This document shows, piece after piece, positions 7,196 through 14,429 of a stretch of DNA of 16,725 bases. Each line of letters opens with the position of its first letter. Positions within the stretch are counted from its first letter, which is position 1. The notes beneath the pieces are model-generated. The model searched no databases, was not told the DNA's origin, and saw only the letters and a list, made by a program, of their open reading frames with translations. This DNA comes from an uncultured Clostridia bacterium (GTDB taxonomy: Bacteria; Bacillota; Clostridia; TANB77; CAG-508), in the NCBI GenBank assembly GCA_947630155.1, contig CANRGM010000022.1, positions 1-16,725 on the forward strand, read 5' to 3'. The position numbers and the translations under genes are program-made.

Positions 7196-7859
7196 TTATT
7201 GCACTACATTTTCTGTTGTATTTTCTTCTGTATTTTCTTCTGTATTTACTTCTGTGTTTTCTCCTGTGTTTTCTCCTGTGTTTTCACTAATTTCTTGCTC
7301 CCCTTCAATGCCTTGATTATCAACACTTTCAGTTGTTATATTTTCATTTTCCTGTTCCTCTTTTATTTTATCTACAATCATATTATCAGGTTTTTTATAT
7401 AAATCTGATATCTTATAGCACCACATTCCATTTTCATTCTCATACCCATCTGAATAAATAACCTCATAATCATCATAATTAACTATAAAATAACCCTCAT
7501 ATTTATTAACTAACTCCTGTAACCCCATTTGTTCTAAACTTCCGTGAATCTAACAGATAATATTTTTCATATTCTTCTTGTAAAATTATATTTTTTTCTA
7601 AAAAACTATTTATATCAATTTCCTGTGGTAATTGCGATAATTGATACCCTTTCAAAGGATTTTCCTCACTATTCATACTGTAATTTCCTTTAAGTATTTC
7701 AACTTTATTCTGAATAAGCAATAAATCAGCTTGTAGATCCTTTACCTCTTCTTTATTAAAAAATTCTCTAATATACTTAACCCCAAATATAATAACCACT
7801 ATAATTACAACTATAGCTAAAATTAATTTTATAAAACCCTTTCCTACTCCTTTAGTCAT
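7196..7859 (-). CDS. Membrane-anchored protein of unknown function, +1 shift at CGG
   Basis: No function recognised. ATG 7859 is chosen because GGAGGAG lies 6 bases upstream; an earlier TTG at 7874 overlaps that ribosome site. Reading gives a short N-terminus, one long membrane helix (residues about 8-32, rich in I and V), then a soluble part with KEEVKDLQADLLLIQNK and EEYEKYYLLDS (residue 105). At that point CGG (7544-7542) is in frame and the original frame soon ends. Skipping one C continues as GSLEQMGLQEL, then YFIVNYDDYEVIYSDGY, a segment I recall from hypothetical clostridial proteins following an EEY-KYY stretch, and ends in an acidic repeat tail, total 220 residues. Annotated literally it splits into two overlapping ORFs (7506-7874 and 7196-7528). 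Single-gene status is supported by the lack of a ribosome site for the second ORF. Confidence 0.75.
7209..7280 (-). repeat. 12-bp tandem repeat, six units, coding
   Basis: Six imperfect 12-bp units (for example TTTTCTTCTGTA and TTTTCTCCTGTG on the plus strand) encode NTEE/NTGE tetrapeptides in the C-terminal tail of the 7196-7859 protein. This is an acidic, probably disordered and length-variable tail. Confidence 0.85.
7541..7544 (-). other. +1 frameshift site CGGA in the membrane-anchored protein
   Basis: On the minus strand GAT TCA CGG AAG leads to a quick stop, whereas GAT TCA (C)GGA AGT TTA GAA CAA ATG continues the protein. The inserted or skipped residue would be Gly at position 106. 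Confidence 0.78.
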
Positions 7860-7944
7860 TAGTCTCTCCTCCAAAATTCGAATTATATAATTATTAATAA
7901 CTTTATCAATGTATAAAACCTTATTTGACTGCTTACTTTCATTT

Positions 7945-7973
7945 ACTATATAGTATAATTAAGCAAAATACAA
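7945..7973 (-). promoter_or_regulatory. Promoter of the 7196-7859 gene
   Basis: On the minus strand TTGTAT (7973-7968), 17-base spacer, TATAGT (7950-7945). It has the same architecture and the same upstream motif as the promoter at 2542-2570. Confidence 0.5.
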
Positions 7974-7993
7974 GCGAACATAACAAAATTTTT
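7966..7993. repeat. 27-bp promoter-associated motif, copy 2
   Basis: Near-identical to 2563-2589 (core AAATACAAGCGAACA then TAACAAAA and a T-run). It lies between the divergent genes starting at 7859 and 8151. Confidence 0.65.
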
Positions 7994-8029
7994 TATTATT
8001 TACAATTCAAAAAATAAATGCATAAAACA

Positions 8030-8075
8030 ATAACAATTTTTTCACAAAAAATTCACAAATATATTGTATTATAAT
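8030..8075 (+). promoter_or_regulatory. htrA promoter with direct-repeat operator candidate
   Basis: TATAAT at 8070-8075 without a convincing -35. Upstream are ATAACA (8030), TTCACA (8041) and TTCACA (8052), each spaced 11 bp with N5 gaps, the geometry of OmpR/PhoP-family response-regulator boxes. An activator-dependent promoter is plausible, as htrA genes are often under two-component control. AT-rich sequence makes chance repeats possible. Confidence 0.35.
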
Positions 8076-8150
8076 ATTGATTTGAGTTATTATATAAGTA
8101 CATGATAAGAAAAATAACAACAATATATTAAAAGAAAGGAAGATTTTGAT

Positions 8151-9380
8151 ATGGACAATAATGATTTTTTTAAAACCGTAGATTCCAAATCACCCCAAAA
8201 AAGAGCTAAAGTAGGATTCTTCAGAGGAATTCTGGTTCCTTTTATATCAGGAATCTTAGGTACAGTCCTAATAATCGGACTATGCATCAATATTCCAGTA
8301 GTAAAAGAAAAAATAGCTGATTACTTGGGAGTTTCAACATCCACATCATCTAAAAAAGAAGATTCAGGAAATAAGCAAACAACCTCAGTAACAAACACTA
8401 ATCTAATTTCACTAGAAGAATATTCAGATACAGGCATTTATGCTGCAAATAAAGTGTTACCTTCTATTGTAGGTATAACAGTAGAATACACAGTAAACAC
8501 ACCATATTTTGGATATTCTATGCAATCAGCAGGAACAGCTACAGGATCAGGTGTTATAATAAGTAAGGATGGTTACATACTAACAAATAACCATGTTGTT
8601 AACACATCTTCTACCTCATCTTTCTATCAAGTAAGCCAAGCAAATAAGGTTACTGTAAAATTATACAATGATGAGACAACCTATGATGCTAAAATAATTG
8701 GAACAGATGAAACAACTGACTTAGCAGTTATAAAAATTGAAAAAGACAACTTACCAGCTGCAGAATTAGGAGATTCAGATTCAATTCAAGTTGGAGAATT
8801 CTCAATGGCAATAGGAAATCCTTTAGGTATGGAAAGTACAGTTACTGCAGGAATTATAAGTGCTGCAAACAGAGAAATAACATCTGATGGAAAACAATTT
8901 ACAGTTATCCAAACAGATGCAGCTATCAACTCAGGAAATAGTGGTGGTGCATTAGTTAACTCAAAAGGTGAAGTTATTGGAATAAATACACTAAAAATTT
9001 CAGGAAGTGGAATTGAAGGAATTGGTTTTGCTATTCCAATTAATTCAACAACAAAAATTTATGAACAACTAATATCTGATGGAAAAGTAAAAAGACCATA
9101 CATCGGTATTTCAGGAAGAGACATTGATGAACAAACAGCAAAACAATATAACCTTGTAGAAGGTGTTTATGTAGTATCAGTAGAACAGTTCTCAGCAGCA
9201 GAAAAATCAGGTGTTAAGGCATATGATGTTATTACTGAAGTTGATGGCAAACAAATCAAAAATATGGATGAACTAAATGAAATTAAAAATTCTCACCAAA
9301 TAGGTGACACTATAAACTTAAAAGTATACAGAGACAAAGAGTACATCGACATCAAACTTACTTTAGGAGAACAACCTTAA
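8151..9380 (+). CDS. htrA: HtrA/DegP-like serine protease with PDZ domain
   Basis: 409 residues. Membrane-anchored protease that degrades misfolded exported proteins. Order: cytoplasmic tail, one membrane helix (about 23-48), Ser/Thr/Lys linker, trypsin-like domain with H148 in TNNHVV, D190 in TDLAVIKIE and S264 in NSGNSGGALV (intact triad), then one PDZ domain (about 315-405, PYIGISG ... IGDTINLKVYRD). ATG 8151 follows GAAAGGAAGA at about 7 bases. It is single-gene, between a divergent promoter region and a terminator. Its two CGG trinucleotides are out of frame (ATC-GGN). Confidence 0.93.
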   Translation: MDNNDFFKTVDSKSPQKRAKVGFFRGILVPFISGILGTVLIIGLCINIPVVKEKIADYLGVSTSTSSKKEDSGNKQTTSVTNTNLISLEEYSDTGIYAANKVLPSIVGITVEYTVNTPYFGYSMQSAGTATGSGVIISKDGYILTNNHVVNTSSTSSFYQVSQANKVTVKLYNDETTYDAKIIGTDETTDLAVIKIEKDNLPAAELGDSDSIQVGEFSMAIGNPLGMESTVTAGIISAANREITSDGKQFTVIQTDAAINSGNSGGALVNSKGEVIGINTLKISGSGIEGIGFAIPINSTTKIYEQLISDGKVKRPYIGISGRDIDEQTAKQYNLVEGVYVVSVEQFSAAEKSGVKAYDVITEVDGKQIKNMDELNEIKNSHQIGDTINLKVYRDKEYIDIKLTLGEQP

Positions 9381-9396
9381 TTTTGTTTATTTGAAG

Positions 9397-9442
9397 AAAT
9401 AGAGCAATAAGAATCTACATAATTCTTATTGCTCTATTTTTC
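9397..9442. terminator. Bidirectional terminator between htrA and mazF
   Basis: 18-bp perfect stem (9397-9414 with 9422-9439) with a 7-base loop, followed by T-rich sequence on the plus strand and a shorter T-run on the minus strand. It lies between convergent genes. Confidence 0.82.
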
Positions 9443-9468
9443 TCGGGCACTATCTCAAAAGAAGAAAC

Positions 9469-9813
9469 CTATAACCCGAAACTTACTCCCAAAGCACTAT
9501 TAATTCTATTCATAACTCTGGCATCATCAATATGTCCAATCTTCTCCTTCAACCTACTCTTATCTATTGTACGAATCTGTTCAGTAAGTACTACTGAGTC
9601 AGCCTTCAAACCATTATTTTCTGCACCAATTTCAATATGTGTAGGTAACTTATTCTTCCCTGTTTGCGATGTAATTGCCGCAGCAATAACTGTTGGACTA
9701 TGTCTATTACCCACATCATTCTGTATTATAATAACAGGGCGAATACCTCCCTGCTCTGAACCAACTACAGGACTCAAATCTGCATAAAACATATCTCCTC
9801 TTTTAACTATCAT
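9469..9813 (-). CDS. mazF: MazF-family endoribonuclease toxin (NdoA/PemK)
   Basis: 114 residues. Sequence-specific mRNA interferase. Typical start VKRGDMFYADLSPVVGSEQGGIRPVIIIQND with the catalytic Arg in GGIRPV and the conserved TSQ, then VLTEQIRTIDKSRL. ATG 9813 is chosen over GTG 9822 because AGGAG lies 8 bases before it and overlaps the GTG. No MazE-like antitoxin ORF is seen immediately upstream (9823-9915), where NdoAI-type antitoxins usually sit; the upstream gene is an unrelated GerS/LolA-like protein. It ends at the terminator shared with htrA. An antitoxin elsewhere in the genome is possible. Confidence 0.93.
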   Translation of the reverse strand: MIVKRGDMFYADLSPVVGSEQGGIRPVIIIQNDVGNRHSPTVIAAAITSQTGKNKLPTHIEIGAENNGLKADSVVLTEQIRTIDKSRLKEKIGHIDDARVMNRINSALGVSFGL

Positions 9814-9915
9814 TTTAATCACTCCTACTATTTCTTTAAATAAAACATTATTAATTTATATATTTAAATATTAGACAGATAAAAATGTAGTTATTTTTCC
9901 TTAGTACTTATTCAA

Positions 9916-10593
9916 TTATACGTCTTTTTCTAATATATGAATTCCTTTAAATGCTAACACATTTTCCTTAGTCAAACTACCAATTTCTATCTTATTATAT
10001 GTTATGTAAATTTTGCTATTCTTGTTCTCATCTTCAATTATCAACTTAGTAATTTTGTCAGCATTTCTGTCAATATACAATTTCTCATATGCAGAATATT
10101 TATTATTATCACATTTTGTCTCCATTATTATTACACCATTCTCTTCTGTAATTATTCCATTATTTGTTTTATAATTTTCTATAAAATCACTTAACCATAA
10201 AACATTGTCAGCTATATATGTATAATTTTCATATATAGTATTTAGATTTAATTTAGAATTTGAAATTTCTAAATTAGTTCCATCGTATTTTATAGTTAAA
10301 CCTTCGATATTTTTAGGTTCAATTATCTCTTGCCTACAATAATTAGGACTACTAAACTTTTGATTTATTATATATTTATTAGTATTTTTATTACTCTCAA
10401 CTGTCACCTCTACTTCAGCTTCATATGAACTAATATTTAAAATATATGATTCAATTTCTTGTAAAGTTTTATCAACTATAGTATTTCCAGTTTCAGTTTT
10501 TTTATAATTAAGAAATTTAAAAATTGAAAAAAATATAATAATAATTAAAATAATAATAATTAAGCTAATTATAATGATTTTCTTATTTTTCAT
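9916..10593 (-). CDS. Membrane-anchored LolA-fold-like protein, GerS-related
   Basis: 225 residues. A lysine tip and one very hydrophobic helix (about 5-28, I-rich) anchor an extracellular domain that follows the pattern of LolA/GerS-type beta proteins: a short helix (DKTLQEIESYILNISSYEAEVEVTVESN, residues about 41-68), then strands such as YIINQKF and SPNYCRQEIIEP, then GLTIKYDGTNLEISN, ENGVIIMETKC, LYIDRNADKITKLIIED and a final strand. In clostridia, GerS-type lipoproteins support cortex modification, but this protein has a helix instead of a lipobox. ATG 10593 follows AGGAGG. A terminator separates it from dusB. The assignment rests on fold pattern and memory, so function is uncertain. Confidence 0.55.
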   Translation of the reverse strand: MKNKKIIIISLIIIILIIIIFFSIFKFLNYKKTETGNTIVDKTLQEIESYILNISSYEAEVEVTVESNKNTNKYIINQKFSSPNYCRQEIIEPKNIEGLTIKYDGTNLEISNSKLNLNTIYENYTYIADNVLWLSDFIENYKTNNGIITEENGVIIMETKCDNNKYSAYEKLYIDRNADKITKLIIEDENKNSKIYITYNKIEIGSLTKENVLAFKGIHILEKDV

Positions 10594-10639
10594 GAAAACC
10601 TCCTAATAAAGATATTTGTAGACATTTCTGTCTCTCAAC

Positions 10640-10670
10640 AAAAAAAGAATAGATTAAATCTATTCTCATC
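10640..10670 (-). terminator. Terminator downstream of dusB
   Basis: AGAATAGATT (10646-10655) pairs with AATCTATTCT (10657-10666). On the minus strand the hairpin is followed by seven T (complement of 10640-10646). It probably ends the minD-minE-rodA-dusB transcript. Confidence 0.75.
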
Positions 10671-10678
10671 CATCTTAT

Positions 10679-11683
10679 TCATAAATTTTTAAAATATTCC
10701 TTAATACAAGCTTCTAATTCTTGTCTATTATCTATCTTATTAACTACGTCTCTAAATTTAGATGCTTCCCTATAATTTTTTATATACCAACTAATATGCT
10801 TCCTCATTTCTTTTATTGCTACTATTTCTCCCTTTTCTTCAACTTCTAGTGCAATATGTTTCAATATAATTCTAAGTTTTTCCTCGTTTGAAACACCATA
10901 TTTATTATAATTGGTATTTTCCTTTTCATCATTTGTGCTTAAATATTCAATAACATCTTTAAAAATCCATGGATTTCCTAAAGCTGCTCTCCCTATCATT
11001 ATACCATCAACACCAGTTAATTCAAACATTTTTTTAGCATCTTCTTTTGATTTTATGTCACCATTTCCAATCACAGGAATATTAACACTCTGTTTTACTT
11101 GCTTTATTATATCCCAATCTGCTACACCTGAATAGTATTCAGCTCTCGTTCTTCCATGAATTGTTATTGCTGATGCTCCTGCTTTTTCAATAATTTTAGC
11201 TGCCTCAACAGCAACAATATTATTAGAATCCCAACCCTTTCTTATCTTTACAGTAACAGGTACATTAGATGCCTTTACTACTTCTGTAACTATTTCTTCT
11301 ACTAATGGTAAATTTAATAAAAGCTTACTCCCATCACCATTTTTTACTACTTTAGGGGCTGGACACCCCATATTAATATCCACAATGTCTGCAATATTAC
11401 TAACATATTTTGCAGCATATTTCATAGATTCAACATCATTTCCAAAAATTTGTACAGATATAGGTCTTTTTTCATCCTTGATATTTAATAGTAAATCTGT
11501 TTTTCTGTCATTATAATATAAACCCTTACTACTAACCATTTCTGTACAAACAAGTCCTGGACCATACTCTTTACATATTATTCTAAATGGCCTATCAGTT
11601 ATTCCTGCCATTGGTGCTAAAAATACATTATTCTCTAGTTCCACATTTCCAATTTTCATTTTTTTTACAAGACTTTTAGCCAT
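10679..11683 (-). CDS. dusB: tRNA-dihydrouridine synthase (DusB type)
   Basis: 334 residues. FMN-dependent reduction of uridine to dihydrouridine in tRNA. Features: FLAPMAGITDRPFR at 21-34 (FMN barrel start), catalytic C107 in INMGCPAPKVVKNGDGSKL, VTVKIRKGW, TIHGRTRAEYYSG, PVIGNGDI and DGIMIGRAALGNPWIF, then the helical C-terminal tRNA-binding domain. ATG 11683 follows AGAGGAG with a 5-6 base spacer. It lies 49 bases after rodA and is followed by a terminator. Confidence 0.94.
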   Translation of the reverse strand: MAKSLVKKMKIGNVELENNVFLAPMAGITDRPFRIICKEYGPGLVCTEMVSSKGLYYNDRKTDLLLNIKDEKRPISVQIFGNDVESMKYAAKYVSNIADIVDINMGCPAPKVVKNGDGSKLLLNLPLVEEIVTEVVKASNVPVTVKIRKGWDSNNIVAVEAAKIIEKAGASAITIHGRTRAEYYSGVADWDIIKQVKQSVNIPVIGNGDIKSKEDAKKMFELTGVDGIMIGRAALGNPWIFKDVIEYLSTNDEKENTNYNKYGVSNEEKLRIILKHIALEVEEKGEIVAIKEMRKHISWYIKNYREASKFRDVVNKIDNRQELEACIKEYFKNL

Positions 11684-11732
11684 TTTTTCTCCTCTTTCTA
11701 TACAATTATTACTATAGTTGCTATTATATTAA

Positions 11733-12839
11733 TTATTCAATAAACAATGATTTTTTTCTTCTTCCACTTATATTAAGAATTAATCCTATTAAAATTAAAT
11801 TAGTAAGTAATGAACTTCCTCCATAACTCACAAAAGGAAGTGGTACACCTGTAATAGGTAATAATCCCATGGTCATTCCTATATTTTCAACCATATGGAA
11901 TACGAAAATTCCTGCAATTCCAATTGCAATATATGATCCTTTATCATCTTTAGCAGTTTTTGCAATATAAATTATTTTGGTAATTATTACAACATACAGC
12001 ACTATTATTAATCCTGCTATTACAAACCCCATTTCTTCCCCAATTACAGAGAAAATAAAGTCTGTTGTTTTTGGATACAAATATCCTAATTGAGTTTGAT
12101 TTCCTTGAGTTACTCCCATTCCCAATAATTGGCCTGATCCTATGGCTAATTTGGATTGTATTATATTATATCCAGATCCTCTAGGATCTAAATTTGGATT
12201 TAAAAATACATCTATTCTTGTTTTAGCATGTTCTGGTAATACATAAAAATACAGTATTGGTAAAATTGCAACTACTAAAATAATGGATGTAATTATATAT
12301 TTTTTGTTAATTCCAGCTACAAAAAGCATGAAAATGGTTGCAATAATAAATGCTATAGCAGTTCCATAATCTGGTTGTTTTACTATTAATAATACAGGTA
12401 TTGCTACTATTAAAAGACATAATCCAAGTTTGAACAAATTACTTATTTCGTTTCTTCCTTTTTCCTGAATTTTAGATATTGTTAGAGCTAGAGTTAATAT
12501 AACAAATATTTTTGCAAATTCTGCCGGTTGAATTGAAAATCCCCCCACAGTAAACCAACTAGTTGCTCCATTTATCGGATTTGTAAATAATACTGCAATA
12601 AGTAAAATTAACATTATTATATACCCTGCTGGTGCAGTTTTTATTATTAACCCATAATCTATTGAAATTACCGCAAGTACAACAGGAATGCTTATTCCTA
12701 GCCATATTAATTGCTTTATAAGTTCATCATGTTCTGTACTCTGTGTTGCTGAATATAATGCTATACAACCAATTGCTATTAAAATAATAACACACACTAA
12801 AATTGACCATTCTACATTTTTTAAAAACTTCTTATTCAA
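11733..12839 (-). CDS. rodA: RodA/FtsW/SpoVE family peptidoglycan polymerase
   Basis: 368 residues, about ten membrane helices. SEDS glycosyltransferase that polymerises lipid II with a class B PBP. Motifs: GGFSIQPAEFAKI, KQPDYGTA, GYNIIQSKLAIGSG, TDFIFSVIGEEMGF and PLPFVSYGGSS near the C-terminus. These and the neighbouring min genes suggest the elongation type RodA over FtsW or SpoVE. The start is taken as TTG 12839, because AAGGAGA lies just upstream of it; the longer reading from TTG 12857 would place the ribosome site inside the coding region. Gaps of 50 bases to minE and 49 to dusB fit an operon. Confidence 0.9.
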   Translation of the reverse strand: MNKKFLKNVEWSILVCVIILIAIGCIALYSATQSTEHDELIKQLIWLGISIPVVLAVISIDYGLIIKTAPAGYIIMLILLIAVLFTNPINGATSWFTVGGFSIQPAEFAKIFVILTLALTISKIQEKGRNEISNLFKLGLCLLIVAIPVLLIVKQPDYGTAIAFIIATIFMLFVAGINKKYIITSIILVVAILPILYFYVLPEHAKTRIDVFLNPNLDPRGSGYNIIQSKLAIGSGQLLGMGVTQGNQTQLGYLYPKTTDFIFSVIGEEMGFVIAGLIIVLYVVIITKIIYIAKTAKDDKGSYIAIGIAGIFVFHMVENIGMTMGLLPITGVPLPFVSYGGSSLLTNLILIGLILNISGRRKKSLFIE

Positions 12840-12889
12840 TTTTCTCTCCTTTTTCAAATAAAAACAAATAGAAGATATTTTTGTATCTT

Positions 12890-13510
12890 CTATTTAACAG
12901 TAGCAGTATTCTTTTTTGTAGTAGTCTTTTTCTCTTTTTCTGCTACCTTTTTATTTTCTGAATTTTTACTATCACTTTTTTTATTTGTAGCATTTTTTAC
13001 CTTTGATTTTTCTTTTATTTTTTCATCATCTTCTTTTGATTTTTTTGTTCTTTTGGTTGTTGTTTTAGTATCTTTGGTTGTAGATTTTTTTTCAGAAACT
13101 GTTTTTTTCTTAGTAGATTTAGCTTTTGTTTCTGGCTTAACATCTTTGTTTTTCTCAGTTTCTTCTTCATTTTCCATCTTTTTTGACTTTCTTAATTCTT
13201 CGCTCTCTTTTTTCTTTTCTTCATTAATTCCCATAATTGGTATATTGGCATATAATGCTGGTGCACCTGATGTACCATCATTATTTATTCTATTTTCCAA
13301 TTTTACATCCATATCTGTTTCATCAACATCAATATATTTTTTTATAACATCCACTATTTCTTGTTTCATCATATCTAAGAAATCTGCTGAAACATTAGCT
13401 CTATCTTGCATTAATACAAGATGTAATCTCTCTTTAGCTGCATCTTTAGATTTATCTATTTGTTCTTTTTTTGTCACTTTTTTAAATAATGTTGTAAAAT
13501 TTTCTAACAT
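12890..13510 (-). CDS. minE: MinE with long lysine-rich C-terminal extension
   Basis: 206 residues; MinE is usually about 80-95. Residues 1-95 match MinE: short membrane-binding N-terminus (MLENFTTLFKK), then SKDAAKERLHLVLMQDRANV, the MinD-contacting segment, and the beta-alpha dimer domain through MDVKLENR. Residues about 96-206 are a Lys/Glu/Thr/Ser-rich, low-complexity tail with no hydrophobic core, probably disordered and positively charged. ATG 13510 follows GGAGGT at 7 bases; TTG 13525 overlaps that site. MinE stimulates MinD ATPase to confine division inhibition to the poles. It lies 25 bases after minD. No CGG codon occurs. Confidence 0.88.
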   Translation of the reverse strand: MLENFTTLFKKVTKKEQIDKSKDAAKERLHLVLMQDRANVSADFLDMMKQEIVDVIKKYIDVDETDMDVKLENRINNDGTSGAPALYANIPIMGINEEKKKESEELRKSKKMENEEETEKNKDVKPETKAKSTKKKTVSEKKSTTKDTKTTTKRTKKSKEDDEKIKEKSKVKNATNKKSDSKNSENKKVAEKEKKTTTKKNTATVK

Positions 13511-13535
13511 TCTACATACCTCCAAAAATTAGTAA

Positions 13536-14330
13536 TTATTTTCTTGTAAAAATACCCAATATTTTAGAAAAAATACCTTCATCTCTACCTGGGATAGTTA
13601 CATCAATATTTTCTCCCAATATTCTTCTAGCAATTTCCATATAACATTTGCCTGAAGGCGCCTTTCTATTTGATACTGCAGGTTCACCCTTATTAGTTTG
13701 AGTAATAATGTATTCATCATCTGGAATTACACCTATTAATTCTATTGATAATAGTTCTACAATATCTTCTACATCCATCATTTCTCCTCTTTTTACCATG
13801 TTAGGCCTTAATCTGTTAATTACTAGTTCTGGATTTTTTATCTCTGCTGCTTCTAATAATCCTATTATTCTATCAGCATCTCTTATAGAAGAAATTTCTG
13901 CTGTTGTTACTACAATTGCTCTGTTAGCACCTGCAATTGCATTTTTAAATCCTTGCTCAATACCAGCTGGACAGTCTATTATTATATAATCAAAGTCTTC
14001 CTTTAATTTATCTGTTAAAGCTTTCATTTGTTCTTCATTTACGGCACTTTTATCTCTTGTTTGTGCAGCGGGAAGTAAAAACAATTCTTCAAAGCGCTTG
14101 TCCTTTATAAGTGCTTGTCTTAGTTTACATTTTCCCTCAACAACATCCACTATATCATAAACAATTCTATTTTCTAATCCCATAACTACATCTAAATTTC
14201 TTAACCCTATATCTGTATCTACTAAAACTACTTTTTTCCCACACAGAGCAAGAGCAGATCCTAAATTTGCAGTTGTTGTTGTTTTTCCTACCCCACCTTT
14301 TCCTGATGTGATAACAATAACCTCTCCCAT
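13536..14330 (-). CDS. minD: Septum site-determining ATPase MinD
   Basis: 264 residues. ParA/MinD ATPase: deviant Walker A SGKGGVGKTTTTANLG (K11, K16), DTDIGLRNLDVVMG switch, DYIIIDCPAGIEQG Walker B, and a C-terminal amphipathic membrane-targeting helix (IFSKILGIFTRK). ATG 14330 follows AGGAGG at 7 bases, and a consensus promoter lies upstream at 14376-14404. No minC is present; the upstream gene is cca. Confidence 0.96.
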   Translation of the reverse strand: MGEVIVITSGKGGVGKTTTTANLGSALALCGKKVVLVDTDIGLRNLDVVMGLENRIVYDIVDVVEGKCKLRQALIKDKRFEELFLLPAAQTRDKSAVNEEQMKALTDKLKEDFDYIIIDCPAGIEQGFKNAIAGANRAIVVTTAEISSIRDADRIIGLLEAAEIKNPELVINRLRPNMVKRGEMMDVEDIVELLSIELIGVIPDDEYIITQTNKGEPAVSNRKAPSGKCYMEIARRILGENIDVTIPGRDEGIFSKILGIFTRK

Positions 14331-14375
14331 TTTTATTCCTCCTATATAATCTCGTGAATAAATAATTACCTATTA

Positions 14376-14404
14376 ATAATACATTAAATTTTCAAAAAAG
14401 TCAA
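14376..14404 (-). promoter_or_regulatory. Promoter of the minD-minE-rodA-dusB unit
   Basis: On the minus strand TTGACT (14404-14399), exact 17-base spacer, TATTAT (14381-14376), about 45 bases before ATG 14330. Confidence 0.65.
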
Positions 14405-14429
14405 ATTATGGCTTTTATCTTTTGAACAA

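Noticed and set aside
7042..7402. Phe/Leu/Cys-rich plus-strand ORFs
   Set aside because: They are antisense shadows of the 12-bp tandem repeat and RNase HII gene; no translation signals.
13053..13532. 159-residue plus-strand ORF rich in Ser, Phe and Val
   Set aside because: It is the antisense of the Lys/Thr-rich tail and core of MinE, with composition typical of a shadow.
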